Positions 27,973 through 37,635 of a stretch of 58,998 nucleotides of DNA are shown one piece after another (position 1 is the first letter of the stretch; every line of letters starts with the position of its first letter). The notes under the pieces are model-generated. The model saw nothing but the letters and a program-made list of their open reading frames with translations. It did not search any database and was not told the DNA's origin. Position numbers and translations under genes: made by a program. The DNA is from Hydrogenophaga sp. (lineage in GTDB: Bacteria; Pseudomonadota; Gammaproteobacteria; Burkholderiales; Burkholderiaceae_C), in assembly GCA_020048405.1 (NCBI GenBank), contig JAIFMP010000054.1, positions 1 to 58,998 on the forward strand. Reading direction: 5' to 3'.

Positions 27973-28956
27973 TTGACTTCCACCATCACACACACGCCCT
28001 CTCCGTTGGCTTTGGTCGCACCAGACATGGTTGAGGTTGACCGCGTCATCGCGGCCAAACTCAGCACCGGAGTCCCTCTTGTCGGCAAGGTGTGCGAATA
28101 CATCATCTCTGCGGGTGGCAAACGCTTGCGGCCTGCGCTCTTGCTGCTGATAAGCGGTGCACTGGGGCATGTACACAACAACCGGCACACCCTGGCGGCG
28201 GTGGTGGAGTTCATCCACACCGCGACACTTTTGCACGACGACGTTGTAGATGAGTCGACCCTGCGCCGAGGCAGAGACACTGCCAACGAGTTGTTTGGAA
28301 ACGCTGCCAGCGTGCTGGTGGGGGATTTTTTGTACTCCCGCGCATTTCAAATGATGGTGGAAGTCGGGCACGTGCGGGTGATGGAGGTGCTGGCCGAGGC
28401 CACCAACGTCATTGCAGAGGGTGAAGTCCAGCAACTGGTCAACATGCGCGACGCGGGGCTGACCGAAGACAGCTACTTGCACGTGATTCGATCAAAAACC
28501 GCCAAGTTGTTTGAAGCAAGTGCCAGGCTGCCTGCCATCGTCTCTGGCCAGCCAAGCCTCATCGAGAAGGCTTGTGCAGACTACGGACGGGCACTTGGCA
28601 CGGCATTTCAGGTGATTGACGATGTGCTCGACTACGAAGGCAGTGCCGACTCGATGGGAAAAAACCTGGGGGACGATTTACGAGAAGGCAAGGTCACCCT
28701 GCCTATCATTCACGCTCTGGAAAAGGCGACCGGCCCGCAACGGGCCCTCTTGACCGCGGCCATTGAGCACTCCTCAGACGCAAAACTGGACGAGGTTTTG
28801 GCCGTCATCCGCTTCACGGGCGCCATCGCGTCCAGCCGAGCGGCAGCGTGGCGCGAAGCGCAGCGGGCCATCGATGCTCTCAGCATATTTCCCTGCAGCC
28901 CATTCAAAACGGCTCTGACCGATTTGGCGGCATCCCTTCAAGGGCGCCAAGCCTGA
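27973..28956 (+). CDS. ispB: Octaprenyl diphosphate synthase
   Basis: 327 residues. Both aspartate-rich motifs are intact: first TLLHDDVVDESTLRRG (about residue 92), second FQVIDDVLDYEG (about residue 215), plus the GGKRLRPALL substrate motif. It makes the C40 side chain of ubiquinone-8, so it works together with the ubi genes of this window. The start is TTG at 27973; an ATG at 28027 would trim 18 residues, but homologues carry an N-terminus of about the longer length. Divergent from rplU, a classic pair. Confidence 0.94.
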   Translation: MTSTITHTPSPLALVAPDMVEVDRVIAAKLSTGVPLVGKVCEYIISAGGKRLRPALLLLISGALGHVHNNRHTLAAVVEFIHTATLLHDDVVDESTLRRGRDTANELFGNAASVLVGDFLYSRAFQMMVEVGHVRVMEVLAEATNVIAEGEVQQLVNMRDAGLTEDSYLHVIRSKTAKLFEASARLPAIVSGQPSLIEKACADYGRALGTAFQVIDDVLDYEGSADSMGKNLGDDLREGKVTLPIIHALEKATGPQRALLTAAIEHSSDAKLDEVLAVIRFTGAIASSRAAAWREAQRAIDALSIFPCSPFKTALTDLAASLQGRQA

Positions 28957-29567
28957 CGCGCTGTTTCTCTGGAGCACGATACTAGCCTTGCCAAGGTTCA
29001 CCGTTCACACAGAGGCCTCCAAAGCTCCGACAAGGGCATTTGAATGGCTTATGAGGGCGACTGGTATCTACGCTTTTACGGCCTGGATGCTAACCTAACC
29101 TCGATTTGGTGCAGTTGCCAAGCCGATCCTGCGCATTAGATTTGCGACCTCAAGGCTGAAGAACTGTCGCAGGGGTACACAATGGAGAGTTGCACCTTGT
29201 TGCGGGTGCGCATGAGAGCACCGTTCATCACGCGCAGAACGATCGCATCCGTGTCTTGCGCGTCAGCGGCCAGAAAGTCGGTTTTGTAATCGTTCAGCGC
29301 TATGGCAGTCAGCTTGGCTCCCTTGGCCCAGCTGCGTTCAGCACGGCACACAGCCCTGTTGGGCGCTCTAAACCCCGTGCATGGACACCACTCACCGAAT
29401 GACAGCCAAAAGACGTCTCAACCGAGAATCGAACTGGTGGAGTTGAATGTTACAAAGTTTGGTAGGCCATGGGAATTGGGGGGAAATTGACACGCCAACC
29501 GATCATTACTGCCGTTTGAGCATGTGGATACGGAAACCAACGAACAATTGCGCTAGATTACAAGGCT
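28957..29567. other. Gene-poor 611-base stretch between ispB and pilB
   Basis: No intact gene. It holds a 71-codon remnant of a molybdopterin-oxidoreductase-like gene on the minus strand (29136-29351) and otherwise short open frames without family resemblance. Base composition is lower in GC and codon order is poor compared with both flanks. No tRNA is visible, although a tRNA follows ispB in some relatives. Confidence 0.5.
29136..29351 (-). pseudogene. Remnant of a molybdopterin-binding oxidoreductase-like protein
   Basis: A 71-codon open frame reading KLTAIALNDYKTDFLAADAQ, then DAIVLRVMNGALMRTRNK and VYPCDSSSALRS. I recognise the spacing ALNDY, IxxSD, DGxxMxxRxKGPLWxVYP seen in small exported proteins with an oxidoreductase molybdopterin-binding domain. 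Here the KGPLW element has decayed to KVQLS and both the signal peptide and the C-terminal WVWQL part are missing. No Shine-Dalgarno. The family call is pattern recognition, not a search result. Confidence 0.5.
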
Positions 29568-31304
29568 ATGGCAGCTGCAGATACCCATACCACGACGCCG
29601 ACCTCCATGGCCCTTCCAGGCTTGGGGCGCGCATTGATTGCTGCCAGCAAGCTCGATCAGGCCACTGCTGAAGCCCTGTTCCGCAAGGCGCAGACCAACC
29701 GTACCAGCTTTATTGCGGAGTTGACCGGTTCAGGCTCTGTCTCGGCCAGCGATTTGGCGCATGTGGTCTCTTCGGCATTCGGGGCACCGCTGGTGGATCT
29801 GGATGCCATCGACGTTCTCAAACTCCCGAAGGATTCTCTTGACAGCAAATTTTGTGCTGAACACAGAGTTGTGGTGCTGTCCAAGAAGGGGAACCGGCTG
29901 ACGATCGCTACTGCTGACCCTGGCGACCAGCAAGTGGCCGAGAAAATCAAATTCGCTTCTCAGATGGGAGTGGACTGGGTCATCGCGGAGTACAACAAGC
30001 TGCTGACTCTGGTAGAACAGCAGACCGCCTCTGTGTCGAAAGCCATGGACACCATTATTGGCGGAGATTTTGAGTTCGATGATGAATTGGTGGAAACCGC
30101 CACAGCAGAGCCAGCGGACAAAAACAATGGCGATGTAGAAGACGCGCCCATAGTCAAATTTCTGCAAAAAATGTTGCTCGATGCCTTCAGCATGCGGGCG
30201 TCCGACTTGCACTTTGAACCCTACGAGCACACTTACAGAGTGCGATTTCGTGTTGACGGCGAACTGCGGGAGATTGCGTCGCCGCCTGTGGCCATCAAGG
30301 AAAAGCTGGCATCCCGAATCAAAGTGATCTCGCGGATGGATATCTCCGAAAAACGGATCCCCCAAGACGGCCGCATGAAGCTGAAGGTGGGTCCAGACAA
30401 GGTGATTGACTTTCGAGTCAGCACTCTCCCAACACTGTTTGGTGAGAAGATTGTGATCCGCATCTTGGATCCTAGCAGTGCAAAACTGGGCATTGACGCG
30501 TTGGGTTACGAGCCGGACGAAAAAGCAAAGCTGCTCTCGGCCATTGGTCGCCCCTACGGCATGGTACTTGTCACCGGCCCCACGGGGTCGGGCAAAACAG
30601 TCTCACTGTACACCTGCCTGAACTTGCTCAACCAGCCAGGCGTGAACATTTCCACTGCGGAAGACCCGTCGGAAATCAACTTGCCCGGCGTCAATCAAGT
30701 GAACGTCAACGACAAAGCGGGGCTGACGTTTGCCGCTGCGCTCAAATCATTCCTTCGGCAAGACCCTGACATCATCATGGTGGGCGAGATCCGCGACCTG
30801 GAAACGGCTGATATCGCCATCAAAGCTGCCCAGACGGGCCATCTGGTGCTTTCCACTCTCCATACCAATGACGCCCCCACAACGCTGACGCGCATGTTGA
30901 ACATGGGAATAGCTCCGTTCAACATTGCTTCGAGCGTGATTCTCATCACCGCACAGAGACTCGCACGTCGGCTATGCCCCCACTGCAAGTTGCCTGCAGA
31001 TCTGCCTGGGAAGGCATTGACCGATGCGGGATTTTTGCCAGATGAGCTGGACGGCTCGTGGGCACCTTACAAGCCGGTGGGTTGCTCTGCTTGCAACAAT
31101 GGCTACAAAGGTCGGGTTGGTATATACCAAGTCATGCCCATCACAGAGGAAATGCAGCGAATCATTTTGGCCGGCGGCAGTGCACTGGAAATTGCAGCGC
31201 AATCCAGACGCGAAGGGGTTCGCTCGCTACGCCAATCAGGTTTGCACAAAGTGAAGCTGGGCGTCACCTCACTCGAAGAAGTGCTGGGTTGTACCAACGA
31301 TTGA
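29568..31304 (+). CDS. pilB: Type IV pilus assembly ATPase PilB
   Basis: 578 residues. N-terminal MshEN/T2SSE-N domain (about 30-190), then the secretion ATPase with Walker A TGPTGSGKTVSLY (about residue 340), an Asp box and Walker B QDPDIIMVGEIRDLETA, a His box TLHTNDA, and the tetracysteine zinc motif (CPHC, then CSACNNGYKGR). It powers pilus extension at the inner membrane. First of pilB-pilC-pilD. Confidence 0.96.
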   Translation: MAAADTHTTTPTSMALPGLGRALIAASKLDQATAEALFRKAQTNRTSFIAELTGSGSVSASDLAHVVSSAFGAPLVDLDAIDVLKLPKDSLDSKFCAEHRVVVLSKKGNRLTIATADPGDQQVAEKIKFASQMGVDWVIAEYNKLLTLVEQQTASVSKAMDTIIGGDFEFDDELVETATAEPADKNNGDVEDAPIVKFLQKMLLDAFSMRASDLHFEPYEHTYRVRFRVDGELREIASPPVAIKEKLASRIKVISRMDISEKRIPQDGRMKLKVGPDKVIDFRVSTLPTLFGEKIVIRILDPSSAKLGIDALGYEPDEKAKLLSAIGRPYGMVLVTGPTGSGKTVSLYTCLNLLNQPGVNISTAEDPSEINLPGVNQVNVNDKAGLTFAAALKSFLRQDPDIIMVGEIRDLETADIAIKAAQTGHLVLSTLHTNDAPTTLTRMLNMGIAPFNIASSVILITAQRLARRLCPHCKLPADLPGKALTDAGFLPDELDGSWAPYKPVGCSACNNGYKGRVGIYQVMPITEEMQRIILAGGSALEIAAQSRREGVRSLRQSGLHKVKLGVTSLEEVLGCTND

Positions 31305-31340
31305 CATTCCAAGCTCAGACACTCTTACCAAAGGCCTCGA

Positions 31341-32558
31341 ATGGCAACCACCGCCAAATCCGGAAGCAAAGAAGTCGTTTTTGAATGGCAGGGCAAAGAC
31401 CGCAACGGCAAGATAGTACGCGGCGAGACTCGGGCCATGGGCGAGAACCAGGTCCAAGCCTCACTGCGCAGGCAAGGGATATTGCCCACCAAAATCAAAA
31501 AGCGACGCATGGCAAGTGGGCAGAAAATTAGGCCAAAAGACTTGGCCATATTCACGCGTCAACTTGCCACCATGATGAAGGCAGGTGTACCGCTTCTGCA
31601 GGCGTTCGATATCGTCGGGAGGGGCAACGCCAACGCCAGCGTCGCCAAACTGCTCAATGACATCAGAATGGATGTCGAGACCGGCACATCATTGAACGCA
31701 GCCTTCCGCAAATTTCCCATGTACTTCGACAACCTGTACTGCAACCTTGTCGAAGCGGGTGAGGCCGCAGGCATTTTGGACCAGCTGCTGGATCGCTTGG
31801 CTGTCTACATGGAAAAGACAGAAGCGATCAAGTCAAAGATCAAATCGGCCTTGATGTACCCCATCTCAGTGGTTGTCGTGGCGTTTGTGGTGGTGGCCGT
31901 GATCATGATTTTTGTGATCCCAGCATTCAAGGAAACTTTCACCTCGTTTGGTGCCGACTTGCCGGCGCCTACGCTTTTTGTGATGGCCATCAGTGAAATT
32001 TTTGTGGCCTATTGGTGGCTGATCTTCGGTGTGATCGGCGGCGGTTTTTACTTCTTCATGCAGGCGTGGAAGCGCAGTGAAAAGGTGCAAATGTTCATGG
32101 ACCGGGTGATGCTGAAGATGCCCATTTTTGGTGTACTGGTGGAAAAGTCCGTCATTGCACGCTGGACACGGACATTGGCCACCATGTTTGCGGCAGGTGT
32201 GCCCTTGGTGGAGGCGCTCGACTCTGTGGGGGGGGCTTCAGGCAACTCGGTTTACCAAGCTGCCACCGACAAGATTCAAAAAGAGGTATCCAGTGGTACA
32301 AGCCTGACTGCGGCCATGACCAACGCCAATGTGTTCCCCAGCATGGTGCTTCAAATGTGCGCCATTGGCGAAGAATCTGGTTCCATTGACCACATGCTGG
32401 GCAAAGCGGCCGACTTTTACGAAGCCGAAGTCGATGACATGGTGGCGGGCCTTTCCAGCCTGATGGAGCCCATCATCATTGTTTTTCTGGGTGGTCTGAT
32501 TGGCGGCATTGTGGTGGCCATGTACCTCCCCATTTTCAAACTGGGTCAGGTGGTTTGA
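31341..32558 (+). CDS. pilC: Type IV pilus inner-membrane platform protein PilC
   Basis: 405 residues with two T2SSF repeats (about 70-195 and 275-395), each ending in hydrophobic segments; membrane helices near residues 170-195, 215-240 and 375-400. FTRQLATMMKAGVPLLQAF and its second copy WTRTLATMFAAGVPLVEAL are the repeat signatures. PilC anchors the PilB motor and directs pilin into the fibre. Stop TGA overlaps the pilD ATG (TGATG). Confidence 0.96.
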   Translation: MATTAKSGSKEVVFEWQGKDRNGKIVRGETRAMGENQVQASLRRQGILPTKIKKRRMASGQKIRPKDLAIFTRQLATMMKAGVPLLQAFDIVGRGNANASVAKLLNDIRMDVETGTSLNAAFRKFPMYFDNLYCNLVEAGEAAGILDQLLDRLAVYMEKTEAIKSKIKSALMYPISVVVVAFVVVAVIMIFVIPAFKETFTSFGADLPAPTLFVMAISEIFVAYWWLIFGVIGGGFYFFMQAWKRSEKVQMFMDRVMLKMPIFGVLVEKSVIARWTRTLATMFAAGVPLVEALDSVGGASGNSVYQAATDKIQKEVSSGTSLTAAMTNANVFPSMVLQMCAIGEESGSIDHMLGKAADFYEAEVDDMVAGLSSLMEPIIIVFLGGLIGGIVVAMYLPIFKLGQVV

Positions 32559-33400
32559 TGGCTGTGTCACCGGAGTTTGATATCGCCATCGGCGCTCTGC
32601 TGGGGTTGCTGATCGGCAGTTTTTTGAATGTGGTGATCTACCGCTTGCCCAAAATGATGGAACGGCAGTGGGCACAAGAATGCGCCGCTTTGTCTGGGAC
32701 TGAGGTACCGGAAGTACCCGTTTACAACTTGTGGGCCCCTCGATCCGCCTGTACCAAGTGTGGACACCGCATTCGCTGGTACGAGAACTTGCCAGTGATC
32801 AGTTACATGTTGTTGCGCGGAAAGTGCTCAGCCTGCGGAACGGGAATTTCCCTGCGGTATCCGCTGATCGAGTTGCTCACTGGCGCTCTGTTTGCGGCGT
32901 GTGTGGCGCATTGGGGCATGACGCCCACAGGTCTTGCGTGGTGTGCCTTTGCGGCTGTGCTGCTCACGCTGGGAGTGATTGATTGGGACACCACGTTGCT
33001 GCCAGATGACCTGACTCTTCCACTGCTGTGGGGCGGCTTGTGTATGTCAGCTCTCGGTTGGACGGACGTGCCATTGCTGCAGGCATTTTGGGGGGCTGTT
33101 GCCGGATACCTGTCACTTTGGACGGTTTTCTGGGCATTCAAGCTGGCTACAGGCAAAGACGGCATGGGCTATGGTGACTTCAAGTTGTTTGCAGCGCTGG
33201 GCGCGTGGTTTGGCTGGCAAGCACTGGTCCCCATCATCCTGATGGCCTCGGTGGTTGGCGCAGTGGTGGGCATTGCCATGAAGTTTGCAAGTCACCTGCG
33301 CGAGGGGGGCTATGTGCCCTTTGGCCCATTTCTGGCTGCGGCAGGCTTCACCGCAATGTGGGCAACGCCAAGCCGTATGCTTGAATTTGTGGGCCTTTGA
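32558..33400 (+). CDS. pilD: Prepilin peptidase / N-methyltransferase PilD
   Basis: 280 residues. The cytoplasmic loop has the two cysteine pairs (CTKCGHRIRWYENLPVISY and CSACG) and the aspartic protease residues are in DWDTTLLPDDLTLP and GMGYGDFKLFAALG (GxGD). Multiple membrane helices. It cleaves and N-methylates type IV prepilins and related pseudopilins. ATG 32558 overlaps the pilC stop by one base; a TTG at 32555 is not needed. Confidence 0.96.
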   Translation: MAVSPEFDIAIGALLGLLIGSFLNVVIYRLPKMMERQWAQECAALSGTEVPEVPVYNLWAPRSACTKCGHRIRWYENLPVISYMLLRGKCSACGTGISLRYPLIELLTGALFAACVAHWGMTPTGLAWCAFAAVLLTLGVIDWDTTLLPDDLTLPLLWGGLCMSALGWTDVPLLQAFWGAVAGYLSLWTVFWAFKLATGKDGMGYGDFKLFAALGAWFGWQALVPIILMASVVGAVVGIAMKFASHLREGGYVPFGPFLAAAGFTAMWATPSRMLEFVGL

Positions 33401-33996
33401 TGGCACGGCAACTCTTGGGTTTGACCGGAGGCATTGGCAGCGGCAAAAGCACAGTAGCCCGTTTGCTGACCACGCATGGTGCCGCCGTCGTTGATGCCGA
33501 TGCCTTGGCGCACGCTGTGACCGCACCGGGTGGTGCTGCCATACCCGCCATATCACATACCTTTGGCAAGGAATTCATTACCAGCGAAGGTGCCTTGGAC
33601 CGAGCACTCATGCGCAACCTGGTTTTTACTGAGCCTGAGGTGCGCCAGCAACTTCAGAACATTGTTCACCCCCTCGTGCTTGAGGCGGTCAAACAAGCGT
33701 TGGCCCGTTCCACTCAACCGGTGGTGGTGATAGACGTACCTCTCTTGGTTGAATCTGGCCACTGGCGTTCCCTATGCGACCAAGTGGTTGTGGTGGACTG
33801 CTCCGAATCCATGCAGGTCCAACGGGTTCAGGAACGCAACGGCTGGAGTGCTGAAGCGGCTTGGGCGGTCATACGGGCACAAGCGCCCCGCCAACTTCGG
33901 CTGGCAGCGGCCGATGCCGTGTTGGCAAACGACCACGCCACCCTGCCCGAATTGTCTGTGTCTGTACAGGCCTTGGCCCGCTCGCTGGGACTATGA
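33400..33996 (+). CDS. coaE: Dephospho-CoA kinase
   Basis: 198 residues. P-loop LGLTGGIGSGKSTVARLL near the N-terminus, DADALAHAV and the lid-region signature VVVDCSESMQVQRV are present. Last step of coenzyme A synthesis. ATG at 33400 overlaps the pilD stop (TGATG), so it is coupled to the pilus operon, as in many Proteobacteria. Confidence 0.95.
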   Translation: MARQLLGLTGGIGSGKSTVARLLTTHGAAVVDADALAHAVTAPGGAAIPAISHTFGKEFITSEGALDRALMRNLVFTEPEVRQQLQNIVHPLVLEAVKQALARSTQPVVVIDVPLLVESGHWRSLCDQVVVVDCSESMQVQRVQERNGWSAEAAWAVIRAQAPRQLRLAAADAVLANDHATLPELSVSVQALARSLGL

Positions 33997-34033
33997 TGTT
34001 CGACTGCCCCCAACCCCTCGCTGCGCTTTCACC

Positions 34034-34789
34034 GTGATTCTTTACGAGTACCCTTTCAACGAACGCATACGCACCTACCTCAGGTTGGAGCACCTGTTCC
34101 AGCGGTTGGTGGCCTTGGTGGCGCGCGACGATGCGCTGGACCATCACTTTGCCCTGCATACCCTGTTTGAAATGATGGATGTGGCCTCACGCGCCGACAT
34201 GAAGTCAGACGTCCTGAAAGACCTGGACAAGCAAAAGCAAATGCTCAACGGGTACCGGGGCAACCCAGCCATTTCTGAACAGGCACTGGACCAAGTGGTG
34301 GCGCAAATTGACACCTATTTCACAAACCTGAGCCAACTCGTGGGAAAAACCGGCCAGACTCTCACCGAGAACGACTGGTTGATGGGTATCCGCAGCCGTA
34401 TTTCGATTCCCGGCGGCACCTGTGAGTTTGACTTGCCGGCATATTTCGACTGGCAGCACAAACCTGCCCATGTGCGCCGCGCCGACCTCACACGGTGGTG
34501 TCAGACAGTACAACCGATATCGGAGGGGATTGCCTTTCTGTTGCAAATGTTGCGGGACTCCGGCATGCCACAAAAAGTGGTGGTCACAGCTGGGCAGTTT
34601 CAGCAGAACCTTCCTCAAGGCCGCACGTTTCAATTGCTCAGACTCCGCCTGCCTGCTGACAGTGGGCTTGTGCCCGAGATCAGCGGCAACAGGCTGATGG
34701 TGTCGGTTCGCATGATGCGTTTGGGAGAAGACGACCGACTTCATGCATCAACAGAAGATGCATCGTTTGAGCTGACCATGTGCTCATGA
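34034..34789 (+). CDS. zapD: Cell division protein ZapD
   Basis: 251 residues from a GTG start (VILYEYPFNERIRTYLRLEHLF). The N-terminal signature, the helical middle and the FDLPAYFDWQHKP region are characteristic of ZapD (formerly YacF), which cross-links FtsZ filaments at the division site. Length matches the family. GTG 34034 is chosen since the family opens IxYEYPLNERIR; longer frames run through coaE out of frame. The ATGA overlap links it to yacG. Confidence 0.95.
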   Translation: MILYEYPFNERIRTYLRLEHLFQRLVALVARDDALDHHFALHTLFEMMDVASRADMKSDVLKDLDKQKQMLNGYRGNPAISEQALDQVVAQIDTYFTNLSQLVGKTGQTLTENDWLMGIRSRISIPGGTCEFDLPAYFDWQHKPAHVRRADLTRWCQTVQPISEGIAFLLQMLRDSGMPQKVVVTAGQFQQNLPQGRTFQLLRLRLPADSGLVPEISGNRLMVSVRMMRLGEDDRLHASTEDASFELTMCS

Positions 34790-35028
34790 ACCGGGGCAAC
34801 GTTTCATCTGCCATACGCACTGTGGTGTGCCCACAATGCCGCGGGCCCAGCGTTTACGCGACCCACAACGCATTCAGGCCGTTTTGCAGCGAACGGTGCA
34901 AGCTGGGCGATTTGGGTAGCTGGGCCAGTGAAGATTTCCGGCTGCCGGATGCCGCACCACCCGATACCAGTCCAGATAATGTTATCAATGAAAGCGGGCT
35001 ATGGAACCCGTCTATATTAAATAGTTAG
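34786..35028 (+). CDS. yacG: DNA gyrase inhibitor YacG (zinc-binding)
   Basis: 80 residues. The Cys4 zinc finger CPQC, then FCSERCKLGDLGSWASEDFRLP is diagnostic. E. coli YacG binds GyrB and inhibits gyrase. ATG 34786 overlaps the zapD stop by 4 bases. The C-terminus (VINESGLWNPSILNS) and TAG stop appear to lie in a degenerate copy of the dispersed repeat. Confidence 0.92.
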   Translation: MNRGNVSSAIRTVVCPQCRGPSVYATHNAFRPFCSERCKLGDLGSWASEDFRLPDAAPPDTSPDNVINESGLWNPSILNS

Positions 35029-35038
35029 CTATCTAATT
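34978..35038. repeat. possible degenerate copy of the dispersed AT-rich element (copy 9)
   Basis: Right half GTCTATATTAAATAGTTAGCTATC aligns to CTGTATATGCTGCGACAGCTAC of copy 3 (reverse) with one gap; the left half is poorly conserved. It spans the yacG end and reaches the nudix gene end. Confidence 0.3.
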
Positions 35039-35491
35039 GGCTAGCCATCGTAGCACTGGAATAGTGCCAGCAAGAAGTGGTGCCACCGAAACCGGCAACC
35101 GTTGCCACGCACATTGCTGACCTTCCCGCATCACCAACTCGCCCTGCCAGCGGGTGACCTTACAGAAGTGCAGGCGAACCAGAGCATGCGGATAGTCCAC
35201 CGTCTGCTCGCGCCAGCGTTCAATGACTTTAACCTGAATGCCCAGCTCCTCGTACAGCTCGCGCGTCAGTGCCTCCACCACGGTTTCACCGGATTCCAAC
35301 TTACCCCCAGGAAACTCCCAGTGCCCCTCATACGATTTGCCTGGAGGGCGTGTGGTCAACAGAAACTGACCGTCAGGCTGCACCAGAATGCCCACTGCCA
35401 CATCTGTGCAAGAGCGAGATCGCGCACCTTGCGGGCAAGCCTCTCTCGCCACATCTGGGTCCACCACCAACGTTTCGGAACGGGGAAACAT
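35033..35491 (-). CDS. Nudix (MutT/NudG-like) hydrolase
   Basis: 152 residues. Nudix box FPGGKLESGETVVEALTREL then YEELGI, preceded by GILVQPDGQFLLTTRPPGKSYEGHWEFPGG, the pattern of MutT/CTP-pyrophosphohydrolase enzymes that clean oxidised nucleotides. ATG 35491 is chosen; a GTG at 35500 is also possible. The gene overlaps nothing but starts 18 bases after the DUF815 ATPase stop, making it last in the secA-argJ-ATPase-nudix run, which resembles the mutT-after-secA arrangement of other Proteobacteria. Confidence 0.85.
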   Translation of the reverse strand: MFPRSETLVVDPDVAREACPQGARSRSCTDVAVGILVQPDGQFLLTTRPPGKSYEGHWEFPGGKLESGETVVEALTRELYEELGIQVKVIERWREQTVDYPHALVRLHFCKVTRWQGELVMREGQQCAWQRLPVSVAPLLAGTIPVLRWLAN

Positions 35492-35508
35492 GGCCAACAC
35501 GCAGGGGC

Positions 35509-36387
35509 TCAAGCGCCCCGGCCTCCGGCAAAGTCGCGTGCGAACTGATAGGCCACACGCCCGCTCCGCGAGCCGCGCTCCAGCGCCCATACCAGCGCCT
35601 GTGGTCGGGCTGCGCCGACATCGACCAAAGGCACACCGAAGTGTTGCAACCATTGGTTCACGATGGCCAAGTACTCCTCCTGGCTGAACGGATAAAAGCT
35701 GACCCACAACCCAAAGCGCTCGGACAAGGAAATTTTTTCCTCAATCACCTCGCCCGGATGCACCTCTCCATCGTCGGTGTGGGTATAGCTGAGGTTGTCC
35801 TTCATATATTCGGGAAGCAGGTGACGGCGGTTGCTGGTGGCATAAATCAGCACATTGGCGCTGGTAGCAGACACCGAGCCATCCAGAATGGATTTCAATG
35901 CCTTGTAACCCGACTCGCCCTCATCAAAGCTCAGGTCATCGCAAAACACAATGAAGCGCTCGGGCCGGGCACCCACCAAGTCGATGAGATCAGGCAAATC
36001 CACCAGATCCGCCTTGTCCACCTCGATCAAACGCAATCCACTGGGGGCGAATTCGTTCAGGCAAGCTTTGATCAGTGACGATTTCCCGGTACCACGAGCG
36101 CCTGTCAGCAACACGTTGTTGGCGGGCCTGCCATTAACAAACTGCTGGGTGTTGCGCACGACCTTTTCTTTCTGCGCCTCGACCTCGCACACGTCGGTCA
36201 ATTGCAAAGACGCCACCAGCTTCACGGGATCTAACCGCCCTGGCGCAGCCCCACGGCGACGGTATCGAAACGCCACTGAAGCCTGCCAATCGGGCTCTAT
36301 CACAGTTGCCGCACCGGGTAATACGGCCTCCAAGCGTGTCAGCAGAGCATCCACACGGACGAGAACACGTTCCAGTGCATCGCTCAT
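35509..36387 (-). CDS. DUF815 ATP-binding protein
   Basis: 292 residues. Walker [17 protein letters not shown] (about residue 97), Walker [15 protein letters not shown], and sensor [14 protein letters not shown] fit the DUF815 AAA-like family, whose members bind ATP but have no assigned cellular role. ATG 36387 overlaps the argJ stop (ATGA). Found next to argJ and a nudix gene in many Burkholderiales. Confidence 0.9.
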   Translation of the reverse strand: MSDALERVLVRVDALLTRLEAVLPGAATVIEPDWQASVAFRYRRRGAAPGRLDPVKLVASLQLTDVCEVEAQKEKVVRNTQQFVNGRPANNVLLTGARGTGKSSLIKACLNEFAPSGLRLIEVDKADLVDLPDLIDLVGARPERFIVFCDDLSFDEGESGYKALKSILDGSVSATSANVLIYATSNRRHLLPEYMKDNLSYTHTDDGEVHPGEVIEEKISLSERFGLWVSFYPFSQEEYLAIVNQWLQHFGVPLVDVGAARPQALVWALERGSRSGRVAYQFARDFAGGRGA

Positions 36388-37613
36388 GAGCGATAGTCAG
36401 CGTTGATGGTGACGTAGTCGTGGCTGAAATCGCAGGTCCAGACCGTGTCGGTGCAGTTCCCACGCCCCAAGCCCACACGTACCGTGATTTCAGCCTGCGC
36501 CATCACGCGGGCACCATCGGCCTCTTGGTAGTTGGGATGGCGGCCACCGCGCGTGACCACATGCACATCATCCAGGTGCAATTCAATCAGGCCTTGGTCA
36601 AGATCGGTGATGCCTGCATAACCTACAGCGGCCAGGATGCGGCCCAAGTTGGGATCGCTTGCAAAAAAAGCCGTTTTCACCAAAGGCGAATGTGCGATGG
36701 CATAGGCTACCTTCAAGCATTCGACGGTGGATTTGCCCCCCTCCACCCGGATGCTGATGAATTTGGTGGCTCCCTCGCCATCTCGAACCATGGCGTGGGC
36801 CAGGTGCTGAGCCACTGCGAGCAAGGCTGCCGTCAGGGCCGCACCATCGGCACTGGAAAGATCGGTGATTTGCGGGTTCCCGGCTTGGTGAGTGGCTACC
36901 AGAAGGAAGGAATCATTGGTGGAAGTATCGCCGTCCACCGTCACCCGATTGAAGGACTGGTCAGCCAAGGATTTGCACAGTGGCTGTACCAAACCTGGAT
37001 CCAGGCTGGCGTCGGTGGCAACGAAGCCCAGCATGGTGGCCATATTCGGGCGGATCATGCCAGCGCCCTTGGCCATGCCTGTAACGGTCACGGAACGGCC
37101 GCCCAGCATCACTTGGCGGCTGATGGCCTTGGGCTGGGTGTCTGTGGTCATGATGGCCTGAGCCGCACGCAACCAGTTATTCGCACTGGCGTCGCCGATG
37201 GCTGCCGACAAGCCAGCGATCACACGATCGGCAGGCAATTGCTCCATGATCACCCCGGTTGAAAACGGTAGCACCTGCTGAGCGGTCACTCCCAAACGGG
37301 CTGCCATGGCATCACACACTGACCGGGCACGCGAGAGGCCTTCCACACCTGTGCCCGCGTTGGCGTTGCCGGTGTTGATGACCATCGCACGTATGGCGGC
37401 ACCGCTGGTCAAATGTTCAAGGCATACCTGAACTGGCGCGGCGGAAAACCGGTTCTGAGTGAACACAGCCCCAACTGTGGCCCCCTCATCCAACAACAAC
37501 ACCGTGAGGTCTTTGCGGTTGGCCTTGCGCACACCGGCTTCTGTCACACCCAGCTGCAAGCCGGACACTGGCTGCAGTTCGTTGGCAGAGGGAATGGGCA
37601 AATTCACTGGCAT
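36384..37613 (-). CDS. argJ: Bifunctional ornithine acetyltransferase / N-acetylglutamate synthase
   Basis: 409 residues from [18 protein letters not shown]. Autocleavage threonine is in [12 protein letters not shown] (about residue 188), which splits the precursor into alpha and beta chains; TFTQN-like and [12 protein letters not shown] motifs are intact. It recycles the acetyl group in arginine synthesis. ATG 37613 is the family start. Sits 22 bases after secA. Confidence 0.96.
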   Translation of the reverse strand: MPVNLPIPSANELQPVSGLQLGVTEAGVRKANRKDLTVLLLDEGATVGAVFTQNRFSAAPVQVCLEHLTSGAAIRAMVINTGNANAGTGVEGLSRARSVCDAMAARLGVTAQQVLPFSTGVIMEQLPADRVIAGLSAAIGDASANNWLRAAQAIMTTDTQPKAISRQVMLGGRSVTVTGMAKGAGMIRPNMATMLGFVATDASLDPGLVQPLCKSLADQSFNRVTVDGDTSTNDSFLLVATHQAGNPQITDLSSADGAALTAALLAVAQHLAHAMVRDGEGATKFISIRVEGGKSTVECLKVAYAIAHSPLVKTAFFASDPNLGRILAAVGYAGITDLDQGLIELHLDDVHVVTRGGRHPNYQEADGARVMAQAEITVRVGLGRGNCTDTVWTCDFSHDYVTINADYRS

Positions 37614-37635
37614 GGTCTGCACTCCATATGAAACA

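Noticed and set aside
29044-29139. 31-codon open frame starting MAYEGDWYLRFYGLDANL
   Set aside because: Short, no Shine-Dalgarno, no recognisable family; lies in the decayed ispB-pilB gap.
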